NCBI RefSeq assembly: GCF_026672545.1
Contig: NZ_JAPPRJ010000001.1
Span: forward strand, 1,742,001-1,806,000
Direction of reading: 5' to 3'
DNA: 64,000 bases
Source: Rhizobium sp. SL86
GTDB lineage: Bacteria; Pseudomonadota; Alphaproteobacteria; Rhizobiales; Rhizobiaceae
Both the position numbers and the translations under genes were made by a program. The notes under the pieces are model-generated. The model was not told where the DNA came from. It made no database searches and was given only the letters and a program-made list of their open reading frames with translations. Shown here piece by piece: positions 1 to 9,000 of the stretch (position 1 is its first letter; each line of letters opens with the position of its first letter).

Positions 1-540
1 GGTCATCACCAGATCATGGTAGACGGTGTAAAAGCGGTTGATGACGCCGAGGCGGCTTGCGGCAAACTCCGCCTTCTGCACCGTCGGATCCTGCAGCGCG
101 TCCCAAAGGGCTGAATCGGTTGCCCACCAGCGCACGTCGGCGGTGCGCTCGAAGAGGTTGCGGACGATCAGCTGGACGAGCGTCTGGGCAAGATCCGTCA
201 GCCGCACGCCTTCCATCTCGGTGACCAGCGTTTCCGCCATGCTGCGGCTCAAGCCGATCCGACCGAGAACATTGCTTTCGAAACGGCTTGCAATGTCTGT
301 GGCGAGCTGTGCCAGGCGCTGCACCTCGTTCGCCACCACGGCAAAACCCTTGCCGGTTTCACCCGCCCGTGCCGCCTCGATGAGCGCGTTGATGGCCAGA
401 AGCTTGATTTGCTTCACGACATGGGTGTTGTCGGCGCTGAAATGCTGCAGATCGGTGCTGATGCTGTCGGTGATGACCCTCATCGACCGGGGTGTCGCCG
501 GAACTGCTTGGCTGGACAGATATTTCCTTGCGACCGTCAT
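1..540 (-). CDS. Methyl-accepting chemotaxis protein, 3' part outside window
   Basis: Read on the minus strand from an ATG at 538-540; 180 codons are visible and the frame is open to the window edge, so the C-terminus is missing. Residues about 46-78 match the conserved cytoplasmic hairpin tip of chemoreceptors ([18 protein letters not shown], then VVANEV), the part that contacts CheA/CheW. No membrane segment precedes it, so it looks cytoplasmic. Residues about 125-180 hold a region rich in aromatic residues ([19 protein letters not shown], later [11 protein letters not shown]) that resembles the start of a Cache-like sensor, which would place the sensor after the signalling tip, the reverse of the usual order. 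The family call is firm; the ligand and whether it signals to flagella are unknown. Confidence 0.85.
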   Translation of the reverse strand, partial: MTVARKYLSSQAVPATPRSMRVITDSISTDLQHFSADNTHVVKQIKLLAINALIEAARAGETGKGFAVVANEVQRLAQLATDIASRFESNVLGRIGLSRSMAETLVTEMEGVRLTDLAQTLVQLIVRNLFERTADVRWWATDSALWDALQDPTVQKAEFAASRLGVINRFYTVYHDLVMT

Positions 541-752
541 GAAATGACTCCGGTTTAAATGTTAGGAAAAGCTGATAGTCATTACTTTTTTAGTTTGCAC
601 ATTTATGGTTATTACTTTCTAAATAAATATTCTCGGCACGAAACCTTGAGGCCACCTCTGCTGTTGGTTGCTTTTGTCGCGTGGCACACCGCATCGGTTC
701 CCCGGACAGTCAGGCAATTGCAGCTTTCGATCCATCGCCTATATCTGTGCGG

Positions 753-2213
753 ATGCTGGATCTCCTATCGCCCTACTGGCCGCACATCGTTTTCGTTCTG
801 TCGGTCCTCATGGGCGCGACAGCTGCCATTCATGTCGCCATGACGAAGGAAGAGGTGCGCTCGGCCATCGGCTGGGTGGGCGTCATCCTGCTCTCTCCCA
901 TCGTCGGCGCGCTTCTTTATCTGATTGCCGGCATCAACCGCATTCGCCGGAAAGCGGTGTTCAATCAGCGCAACCTGAAGAACAAGGCGTTTGGTCCGCA
1001 CGCGGCCTCCTTCGACGCGGGGAACGACCGGGTGGCGAGCGAATTCGGCCGCCGTTTTCTGGCGATGAAGACGCTGGGTGACCGGGTGTCGCGCTGGAGC
1101 ATCACCTCCGGCAATCAGATCGATCTGCTGGATGGGGGAGATGCGACCTTCCGGGCGATGCTTGAGGCCATCACCACAGCTCAGCGCAGCATCCTGCTCG
1201 AAACCTATATCTTCGACCGCGATCGCATCGGCTGCCGGTTTGTCGAGGCGCTCTCCCAGGCCGTTCTTCGCGGTGTCGAGGTGCGCGTGCTGATCGATGC
1301 CGTGGGCGCCCGTTATTCGGTGCCGAGCGTACTCGGCATGCTGCGCGAGGGCGGTGTGACGGTCAATGTCTTCAACGGCAATGTCATCATGGGCCTCAGG
1401 CTGCCCTATGCCAATCTGAGAACCCACCGGAAGATCATGATCGTGGACGGGACGCTGGCCTTCACCGGCGGCATGAACATCCGCGAGGCTTTTTCCCGCG
1501 AGTTCGAAGGCGAGGCCTGTTCTATCGACACGCATTTCCGTCTGAAGGGGCCGCTGGTGGCCGATCTCTTTGCGGTGGCGGCCGAAGACTGGAATTTTGC
1601 CAGCGGCGAGCTTCTGGTCGGCGATGCCTGGCAGATCGAACCACCGGAAAGCCTGCCGGACGATCCGATGCTTGCCCGCATCGTGGCGTCCGGGCCGGAC
1701 AAAAGCGTCGAGACCAACCACAAGATCCTGATGGGGGCGTTTTCGGTTGCCCGCTCGTCCATCCGGATCGTGTCGCCCTATTTCCTGCCGGACAGGGAGT
1801 TGATCAGCGCGCTGGCCACGGCGGCGCGGCGCGGGGTGGATGTGGATATCATCGTGCCGGCTTCGAACAACCTGACGCTGGTCGACCGGGCCATGACTGC
1901 CCAGTTCGATCAGATCCTGAAGGGCGGGTGCCGCATCTGGCGCGCGGATGGGCCCTTTAACCATTCGAAACTGATGGTGATCGACGGCCGCTGGACCTAT
2001 ATCGGCTCCTCCAACATGGACCCGCGGTCGCTCAGGCTGAACTTCGAGGTGGATGTCGAGGTGTTCGACATCGCCTTTGCCTCCATCGTCGAAAAGCGGA
2101 TCTCGCAGGTGCTGGCGCTCGCCGATGAGGTAACGCTGCCGGCCCTTCGGGCGCGGCCTTTCCTGGTGCGGCTGTTCGAGCGGGTTCTGTGGCTCGGATC
2201 ACCCTATCTCTGA
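753..2213 (+). CDS. cls: Cardiolipin synthase (phospholipase D family)
   Basis: Makes cardiolipin from phosphatidylglycerol (or PG plus another phospholipid) at the inner membrane. Two hydrophobic segments at the N-terminus (PHIVFVLSVLMGATAAIHV and SAIGWVGVILLSPIVGALLY) match the PLDc_N anchor, followed by two complete HKD motifs: HRKIMIVDG near residue 225 and HSKLMVIDG near residue 404 when counted from this ATG, the second followed by GSSNMD. These are the paired catalytic sites of Cls enzymes. An in-frame GTG at 681 would add 24 residues with no homology expected before the first membrane segment, so ATG 753 is preferred; no strong ribosome binding site distinguishes them. The next gene begins before or just after this stop, suggesting co-transcription. 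Confidence 0.9.
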   Translation: MLDLLSPYWPHIVFVLSVLMGATAAIHVAMTKEEVRSAIGWVGVILLSPIVGALLYLIAGINRIRRKAVFNQRNLKNKAFGPHAASFDAGNDRVASEFGRRFLAMKTLGDRVSRWSITSGNQIDLLDGGDATFRAMLEAITTAQRSILLETYIFDRDRIGCRFVEALSQAVLRGVEVRVLIDAVGARYSVPSVLGMLREGGVTVNVFNGNVIMGLRLPYANLRTHRKIMIVDGTLAFTGGMNIREAFSREFEGEACSIDTHFRLKGPLVADLFAVAAEDWNFASGELLVGDAWQIEPPESLPDDPMLARIVASGPDKSVETNHKILMGAFSVARSSIRIVSPYFLPDRELISALATAARRGVDVDIIVPASNNLTLVDRAMTAQFDQILKGGCRIWRADGPFNHSKLMVIDGRWTYIGSSNMDPRSLRLNFEVDVEVFDIAFASIVEKRISQVLALADEVTLPALRARPFLVRLFERVLWLGSPYL

Positions 2214-2239
2214 GCTCTTTCTCTGGAAGCGGCCGACTG

Positions 2240-3106
2240 ATGCGCTATACTCGCTGTATGGTTTCTGATCCGACCCGTCCTGCAATCCGGGGCAATAAGC
2301 CCAATCTTCCTGCAAGCATCCTGGCGTCCATACGCAACCGCAAACGGCGGGGTCTCGGCACCGAGGAGACGGGCGCGCGGGAGGATGGGGCCTTGCTGGT
2401 CGCCTCCTACAATGTCCACAAATGTGTCGGCGTCGACGGGCGCTTTGATCCCGACCGCATCGCCCAGGTGATCCGTGAGATGGCGCCGGATCTTCTGGCT
2501 TTGCAGGAGGCCGATACACGTTTCGGCGAACGGCGCGGTCTCCTGGATCTCGCCTGGATGGAGCGTGAGACAGGGCTGGTGCCGGTGCCGGTTTCCGGAG
2601 TTTCGAAGGCGCATGGCTGGCACGGCAATGTGCTGTTCATCCGCGAAGGGGTGGTGCGTGATGTGCATCAGCTGAAACTGCCCGGGCTCGAGCCGCGCGG
2701 CGCGCTGATGACGGAACTGGAACTGCGTGATGGTTCGCCGCTTCGGGTCATTGCTGCCCATCTCGGGCTTCTCAACCGGTCCCGCCAGCAGCAGGCGCGC
2801 ATGATCCTCGATATTCTTGGCGGGCGGGAGGAGCAACCGACGCTCCTGATGGGTGATCTCAACGAGTGGCGCCTCGGCGACCGCTCGTCGCTGAACTCGC
2901 TTGGTGCGATCTTCCGCGGCATGCCGCCCGCCGTACCAAGTTTCCCATCGCGTCTGCCGGTGCTGGCGCTCGACCGGATCATGAGCAATCGACCGGGACT
3001 GGTGGGCGAGGTGAGAGCGCATGATAGCGCACTTGCACGCGTCGCCTCCGATCACCTGCCGATCAAGGCTCTTCTCAAGACGGCCGGCGACGTCGTTTCT
3101 CCCTGA
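2240..3106 (+). CDS. Endonuclease/exonuclease/phosphatase family protein
   Basis: Belongs to the DNase I-like metal-dependent phosphoesterase fold. Motifs in order: SYNVHKCVG near residue 55, LLALQEAD with the metal-binding Glu, IAAHLGL, LLMGDLNEW (Asp/Asn pair) and the terminal SDHLPIKA with the catalytic Asp-His. The ATG at 2240 has a GGAAG 11 bases upstream; ATG 2258 and an overlapping GTG at 2189 are alternatives. It lies 26 bases after cls on the same strand, an arrangement in which the two are probably one transcript. The substrate (nucleic acid, phospholipid head group or other phosphoester) cannot be decided from sequence; the neighbour hints at lipid or membrane metabolism, which is inference. 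Confidence 0.8.
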   Translation: MRYTRCMVSDPTRPAIRGNKPNLPASILASIRNRKRRGLGTEETGAREDGALLVASYNVHKCVGVDGRFDPDRIAQVIREMAPDLLALQEADTRFGERRGLLDLAWMERETGLVPVPVSGVSKAHGWHGNVLFIREGVVRDVHQLKLPGLEPRGALMTELELRDGSPLRVIAAHLGLLNRSRQQQARMILDILGGREEQPTLLMGDLNEWRLGDRSSLNSLGAIFRGMPPAVPSFPSRLPVLALDRIMSNRPGLVGEVRAHDSALARVASDHLPIKALLKTAGDVVSP

Positions 3107-3134
3107 AAGCGCTCCCGTGCGGGATCTCTTTTCT

Positions 3135-4262
3135 TCACGCCGCCAGCGCCACGCGGCGTTCGGGCAGCAGGCGGTCCACCGTCTCGCGTGCGATGGCCAG
3201 CGATGCCGTCAATCCCGGGCTTTCGATGCCGAACAGGTTCACGAGACCGGCAAGACCGTGCACGTCCGGCCCGTCGATGCGGAAATCGGCTGCCGGATCG
3301 TCCGGGCCGCAGATCTTCGGGCGAATTCCGGCGTAACCGGGAATGAGAGCATCTTCCGGCATCTCGGGCCAGTAGCGGCGTATCGCGTCGGTGAAACCCG
3401 CAACCCGGGCGGGATCAACGGTGTAACCGATCCGATCCACCCACTCGACATCCGGGCCGAAGCGGGCCTGTCCGCCGAGATCCATGGTCAGATGGACACC
3501 CAGACCATGGGCGTGCGGTGCCGGGTAGATGAGGTGCGAAAAGGGTGCGCGCCCGGCCAGCATGAAATAATTGCCCTTGGCATACCGGGTCTGCGGGACC
3601 TTTGCCTGCGCCAGAGGCTCGATGCTGGCCGCGACCTCGGACGCATGCAGTCCGCCGGCATTGACGAGCAGCGAGCAGGAGATGTCGAGCGGATCACTGC
3701 CACCGGCCGAAACGATGAAGCCATCCTCCGCATGACGGGCCGAGATCATTGGTGCACGAAAGGCGATTGCTCCACCCGCTTCCTCCAGATCGCCCCTCAG
3801 GGCCAGCATGTAGCCATGGCTGTCGATGATACCGGTGGAGGGGGACAGAAGGGCCGCCACACAGGAGAGGGCGGGCTCCAGCCGTCTTGCCTCGTCGCCG
3901 GAGATGAGCTGCAGGTCCGTGCAACCGTTTGCGCGGCCCTTCTGCTGCAGGTCCTCCAGCCGCGGGATTTCATCGGCTATTGTCGCAACGATCAGCTTGC
4001 CGCAACGCCGGTGCAGGACGCCGTGCTGCTCACAATAATCGTAAAGCTTGTTGCGCCCTTCGACACACAGTTTTGCCTTCAGGCTGCCGGACGGGTAATA
4101 GAGGCCTGCATGGATCACCTCGCTGTTGCGTGACGAGGTGCCGGTGCCGATGGCGCTGTCGGCCTCCAGAACCAGTACCGACTGCCCGGCCAGCGCCAGT
4201 TCGCGCGCGCAGGCAAGCCCGACAACGCCCGCGCCGACAACGATTGCATCAATATCGGCCAT
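3135..4262 (-). CDS. FAD-dependent oxidoreductase, L-2-hydroxyglutarate oxidase-like
   Basis: A 375-residue DAO-family flavoprotein. Residues 6-26 form the FAD-binding beta-alpha-beta ([19 protein letters not shown]) with the Glu of VLVLEAD at its end. The following [19 protein letters not shown] stretch is the signature of LhgO / L-2-hydroxyglutarate dehydrogenase relatives, and the C-terminal [19 protein letters not shown] closes the FAD site. The likely reaction is oxidation of L-2-hydroxyglutarate or a similar 2-hydroxy acid to the 2-oxo acid, passing electrons to oxygen or quinone. It is convergent with the endonuclease gene and is followed downstream in the opposite direction with only 28 bases between. 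Function at subfamily level is inferred from the motif; related amine oxidases cannot be excluded. Confidence 0.75.
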   Translation of the reverse strand: MADIDAIVVGAGVVGLACARELALAGQSVLVLEADSAIGTGTSSRNSEVIHAGLYYPSGSLKAKLCVEGRNKLYDYCEQHGVLHRRCGKLIVATIADEIPRLEDLQQKGRANGCTDLQLISGDEARRLEPALSCVAALLSPSTGIIDSHGYMLALRGDLEEAGGAIAFRAPMISARHAEDGFIVSAGGSDPLDISCSLLVNAGGLHASEVAASIEPLAQAKVPQTRYAKGNYFMLAGRAPFSHLIYPAPHAHGLGVHLTMDLGGQARFGPDVEWVDRIGYTVDPARVAGFTDAIRRYWPEMPEDALIPGYAGIRPKICGPDDPAADFRIDGPDVHGLAGLVNLFGIESPGLTASLAIARETVDRLLPERRVALAA

Positions 4263-4404
4263 CCCTACCTCCCCGTCGGTCAGTGCGTTCTTGAGTGGTG
4301 CAAATCACGCCAATTCCTGCGGCGATTCAAGCTAAAATTGCAGAAGCCCGATTTGTTTCCGAAAAAGGGAGATTTGGTGCGCCGAATCGGTCGCTCAAGG
4401 CAGA

Positions 4405-5568
4405 TCAAGGTGCCTTCAGATAGGTTTCCGCGATCTCGACCCACATGCCGACGCCGATCGGCAGGGCATCGTCGTTGAAATCGAAACGGGGATGGTGCAG
4501 CGGCGGATCGTTGTCGGTCCGGCCGGTGCCGAGGAGGAAATAGCTGCCGGGGCATTCCTTGAGCATGAAGGCGAAGTCCTCGCTTCCCATCGAAGGGCGA
4601 GCGAGATCGAAGACGTTGTCGCTGCCGACGACACGCCCTGCCACCTCGCGCACGAAGTCCGTCTCGGCCTTGTGGTTGATGGTCGGCTCATAGCCCCGCT
4701 CGTAGGAGATCGACACGCTCATGCCGTAGCTGGCGGCCTGGCCTTCGGCTACCTCGCGAATCCGCTTTTCCAGCGTATCGCGTACCGTCTGGTCGAAGGA
4801 GCGGACGGTCACTGCCATCTCCGCTCGCTCAGGGATGACGTTGCTCGCCTTGCCGGCGTTAAAGGCGCCGACGGTGATCACCGCCTGGTCCATGGCATGC
4901 AGGTTGCGCGAGACGATGGTTTGAAGTGCCATGATGATGCTGGCCCCACAGACGATCGGATCGCTGGCGTCCTGTGGTTCGGCGCCGTGCCCGCCGCGTC
5001 CGTTGATGGTGATCAGGCATTCGTCGGCGGCCGCCATCATCGCACCTTCTCGGACGGCGATCTTGCCGAACGGAATGCCGGGATCGTTGTGCAGGCCGAA
5101 CACCGCATCGCATGGGAACTGCCGGAACAGTCCGTCGTCGATCATCAGTTTGGCGCCGGCAAAGTTCTCCTCCGCCGGCTGGAAGATCAGGTTCAGCGTG
5201 CCGTCGAAATTGCGGCGCTCCGCAAGGATGCGGGCGGCGCCGAGCAGGATGGCGGTATGTCCGTCATGGCCGCAGGCATGCATCAGGCCGGCATTCTGGC
5301 TTGCGTAGTCCAGGCCCGTTTCTTCCGCAATCGGCAGCGCGTCGATATCGGCGCGGATGCCGATCGATCGGCCGCTCGTTCCATTCTTCAGCGAGGCGAC
5401 CAGTCCCGTCTTGCCAAAACCGCGCGTCACCTCGTAACCGAGGGCGTTCAGCTGCTCGGCCAGATAGTCCGATGTCTTGAATTCCGAGAGGCCAAGTTCA
5501 GGATTCTGATGCAGGAAACGTCGGGTGGCCACGAATTCCGGAATGTAGTTTGAGAACTGGATCGTCAT
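4405..5568 (-). CDS. M20 family amidohydrolase (hippurate hydrolase / N-acyl-amino-acid deacylase type)
   Basis: A 387-residue metal-dependent amidohydrolase of peptidase family M20D. Metal-binding and catalytic motifs are intact: HACGHDGHTA at residues 97-106, QPAEENFAGA near 130-139 with the catalytic Glu pair, and the late His in the GSEDFAFML region. Such enzymes cleave N-acyl or N-aroyl amino acids (hippurate, N-acetyl amino acids, auxin conjugates). No signal peptide is present, so it acts in the cytoplasm. It stands alone; the gene downstream on the same strand begins 142 bases beyond its stop. The exact substrate is not visible from sequence. Confidence 0.85.
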   Translation of the reverse strand: MTIQFSNYIPEFVATRRFLHQNPELGLSEFKTSDYLAEQLNALGYEVTRGFGKTGLVASLKNGTSGRSIGIRADIDALPIAEETGLDYASQNAGLMHACGHDGHTAILLGAARILAERRNFDGTLNLIFQPAEENFAGAKLMIDDGLFRQFPCDAVFGLHNDPGIPFGKIAVREGAMMAAADECLITINGRGGHGAEPQDASDPIVCGASIIMALQTIVSRNLHAMDQAVITVGAFNAGKASNVIPERAEMAVTVRSFDQTVRDTLEKRIREVAEGQAASYGMSVSISYERGYEPTINHKAETDFVREVAGRVVGSDNVFDLARPSMGSEDFAFMLKECPGSYFLLGTGRTDNDPPLHHPRFDFNDDALPIGVGMWVEIAETYLKAP

Positions 5569-6073
5569 GGGTTTTCCTGGATACCTGAGCGGGGCAAGTC
5601 ATGCAGCGGCTTGCTTCCAGCCATAGCAGTTGGCCGGGGACGCGGCAAACCCGGATGTCGGTCTCCTGCTGGCGTTTACCCCGTCTGCCGCGGCGTTAAG
5701 CCTGCCGCAGAATCCCGCTTGAACGCGATTGATCTTGATGTCATGGAACCATCGGAACAGTGAGGACTTTACGGACGATGCCGTTCCTCAGGTCATACCG
5801 TTCCAAGAATCAAAACATCGTATTCTATATTCCAAATGGCTGAATATGTTCAGGTTTCATTCATGCCTGGAGGAATAGAGGCGAACGGTCATGGTTTTGG
5901 AGAAGCATGTGGACAGATCTGGCCCTCCCGTTCGTATTTCCGTCCGCTGCAGGCAGGCCCGTCCGCTGTCGCCTTGCGACGTGTGCTCGCGACCATTTTC
6001 CGCATGCCGTGTTTGATTTTGTCGACCGGTCCGTCCCCCACATCAGTGCCACTCATTCGTAGAAGCCGCCCCA
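5569..6073. other. 505-base intergenic region upstream of ndvB
   Basis: Divergent spacer between the amidohydrolase and ndvB. I see no convincing gene: a short open frame at 5836-6087 runs into the ndvB start and lacks a ribosome binding site. Two copies of CCGTTCC stand 17 bases apart (5781-5787 and 5798-5804) after a GGAAC at 5754, and an A+T-rich patch follows near 5807-5835, a plausible place for the ndvB promoter, but no confident -35/-10 pair could be chosen. Confidence 0.4.
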
Positions 6074-9000
6074 ATGTCTTTTCATAACACGCCTGCTGCG
6101 ACCTCTCGTGAAACCGAAGGCAAGCAAATCGACCATAACGAGGCGATCAGAGCGACCTATTTTAATGCGGACGACCTGCGCAGCTGTGGTGAGGCCCTGG
6201 CGAGGGACGGTGCCCAGACGCTGCCCGGCCTGATGGCCTTCGGTTTCCACGATCGGCACAAGGAAAACGAAAAGGAAATCCTGCGCGTCTACCGGACGAC
6301 CGCGAAGGACGTGGAAGCCGGCCAGACGATCACGCCGGCGGCCGAGTGGCTGCTCGACAACCACTACATCGTCGAAGAGGCGATCCAGGAAGTTCGCCGT
6401 GACTTCCCGAAGAAATTCTACCGGCAACTGCCGACGGTCACGATCGGCGGACAGGAAATGCCGCGGGTGCTGGCGCTGGCCTGGCTTTATGTGGCGCATA
6501 CCCACAGCACGCTGAACCGCGACAACCTGACGGCGATGACCGAGGGTTTCCAGGTCCACCAGTCGCTGGAAATCGGCGAACTCTGGGCTCTGCCGTCCTT
6601 CCTGCGGTTTGTGCTGATCGAAAACCTGCGCCGCATCTCCATTCGCGTGGAAAAATCGCGCCGCATGCGCCAGCAGGCCAATGATGCGGCCGACGAGATC
6701 ATCAAACTCAATGACGAGGCCGCCTCGGCCGAGATCCTGAAGCGGATCGAGCCGCTGACGGACGACAACACCTTCTCGACCCAGTTCCTTTACCGCCTGC
6801 GCAATGCCTCGCAATCGCCAAGCTTCGCGATCGCCTGGCTGGAGGCGCGGCTGGACGCTGCCGGCACCGACACCGAAGAAGTGATGATGGCGGAACAGAA
6901 CCGCCTGTCCTCCGGCAATCTCACCATGGGCAACATCATCAAGAGCCTGCGTGAGATCGACGACACGGAATGGAGCGTCTGGTTCGAAGAGGTCTGCCTT
7001 GTCGACCAGGTTCTGCGCGAGCAGAGCGACTACAATGAACTCGATTTCGGATCGCGCAATTCCTACCGCAACCGCATCGAAAAGATCGCCCGTTATTGCG
7101 GCAAGAGCGAAATCGACGTGGCGCGCGCGGCGATCGCCTTGGCGCAGGAGGCCAAGAGCGCGCCGGAACCCGATCCGCACAAGGCCAATGTCGGTGCCTT
7201 CCTGACGGGCATGTATCTGACGGAACTGGAAAAGCGGGTTGGCTACACGCCGAACATCGCCCAGCGCACCATTCGCACCGTTCAGAAGATGAACTGGCTG
7301 GCGGTGGCCGTGCCCGTCCTGCTTCTGACCTTCCTGGCGCTCGCCATCGTCGGCGGTTTCCTGGCGAATGCCGGCATGAGCTGGCCGGTGATCCTGCTTT
7401 TCCTGCTGATGTTCTCCCTGCCGGCTTCGGAAGGTGCCACGGGTCTCTTCAACACGCTGGTCACCTATATCGTAAAGCCCGCCCGGCTTGTGGGCTATGA
7501 GTTCAAGAACGGCATCCCGGAAGATGCTCGCACCCTCGTCGTCGTCCCCTGCCTGATCACCAATCGCGACACGGTGGATGAGCTCGTCCGCAATATCGAG
7601 GTGCATTACCTCGCCAATCCGCGCGGCGAAATCTACTTTGCGCTCCTCAGCGACTGGAAGGACAGCACGCTCGAACAGACGGATGCCGATCTGGAAGTTC
7701 TCGAATATGCGCGGCGCGAAGTGGCGCTGCTCAGCGCCCGTTATGCCTATGACGGCAAGACCCGGTTTTACCTCCTGCACCGCCGCCGTCTGTTCAACCC
7801 GTCCGAAGGTGTCTGGATGGGCTGGGAGCGCAAGCGCGGCAAGCTGCACGAACTGAACCTGCTTTTGCGCGGCGACAAGGACACGACCTACATGCCGGGC
7901 GCCAATACGGTGCCGGAAAACGTGCAGTATGTGATGACGCTCGACGCCGATACGCGCTTGATGCGCGATGCGGTGACGAAGCTCGTCGGCAAGCTGCACC
8001 ATCCGATCAACCGTCCGGTACACGATGTGAACAGCGGCCGGGTGATCAACGGTTACGGCCTCTTGCAGCCGCGCGTCACCCCTTCGCTGACGACCGGCAA
8101 GGACGCCTCTGTCTTCCAGCGCGTTTATTCGATCAGCCGCGGTATCGACCCTTACGTCTTCACCGTCTCCGACGTCTATCAGGACCTGACGGGCGAAGGC
8201 ACGTTTACCGGCAAAGGTCTCTATCACGTTGATGCCTTCGAGACGGCCCTGCGCGGTCGTATCGAAGAAAACTCCGTTCTCAGCCACGACCTTCTGGAAG
8301 GTTCGTTCGCCCGCTGCGCGCTGGTGACCGACGTGGAACTGGTCGAAGACTTCCCGACGCGCTACGAGGTCGAAGTGTCGCGCCAGCATCGCTGGGCCCG
8401 CGGCGACTGGCAGCTTCTGCCCTATATCCTCGATCCGATGCGCGGCGTCACCGCGCTTGGCCGCTGGAAGATGGTCGACAACCTGCGCCGCTCGCTGACG
8501 CCGATCGCCTGGTTCTTCTCCTCCGTGCTCGGCTGGTATTTCATGGACCCGCTTGGTGCGCTGGTCTGGCAGATCCTGCTGATCTTCTCGCTGTTCGTGG
8601 CGCCGACGCTGTCGCTGATCACCGGCATCCTGCCGCGCTCCACCGACATCGTGCAGCGCGCGCATTTCTATTCGCTGTGGTCCGACGTGCGTTCGGCCAA
8701 TGCGCAGGTTGCGCTCCGCATCGTCTTCATCGCCGACTCGGCCTTCATGATGCTCGATGCGATCGTCCGCTCGATCTATCGCCTGTTCGTCAGCCGCAAG
8801 CTTCTGCTGGAATGGCGCACCGCCGCCAGCATCCAGTCCTCGGCGCAGGGGAGCCCGCAGGATTATTATCGCTCCATGTGGCATGCGCCGGTTGCTGCCG
8901 TGCTCGGCCTGATGTTGGCCGCGCTGCCGGATGACAATGCCTTCCTCGTTGGCCTGCCCTTCGTGCTGTTGTGGGTCTTCTCGCCGATCGTTGCCTGGTA

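Noticed and set aside
38..547. Plus-strand open frame over the chemoreceptor
   Set aside because: The minus strand carries the unmistakable chemoreceptor hairpin; the plus frame is Ser/Arg-rich with no motif.
765..1964. 399-codon minus frame opposite cls
   Set aside because: Complete HKD motifs on the plus strand show cls is the real gene.
3113..3124. TCCCG/CGGGA as terminator between the endonuclease and oxidoreductase genes
   Set aside because: Stem too short and loop of two bases; not credible as an intrinsic terminator.
4492..5553. 353-codon plus frame opposite the M20 amidohydrolase
   Set aside because: Antisense shadow; the minus strand has the HACGHDGHTA metal site.
5745..5790. GGAAC motifs upstream of ndvB as EcfG promoter
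   Set aside because: No CGTT at 16 or 17 bases from either GGAAC.
5836..6087. Possible small gene just before ndvB
   Set aside because: No ribosome binding site, no family resemblance, and it runs over the ndvB start.
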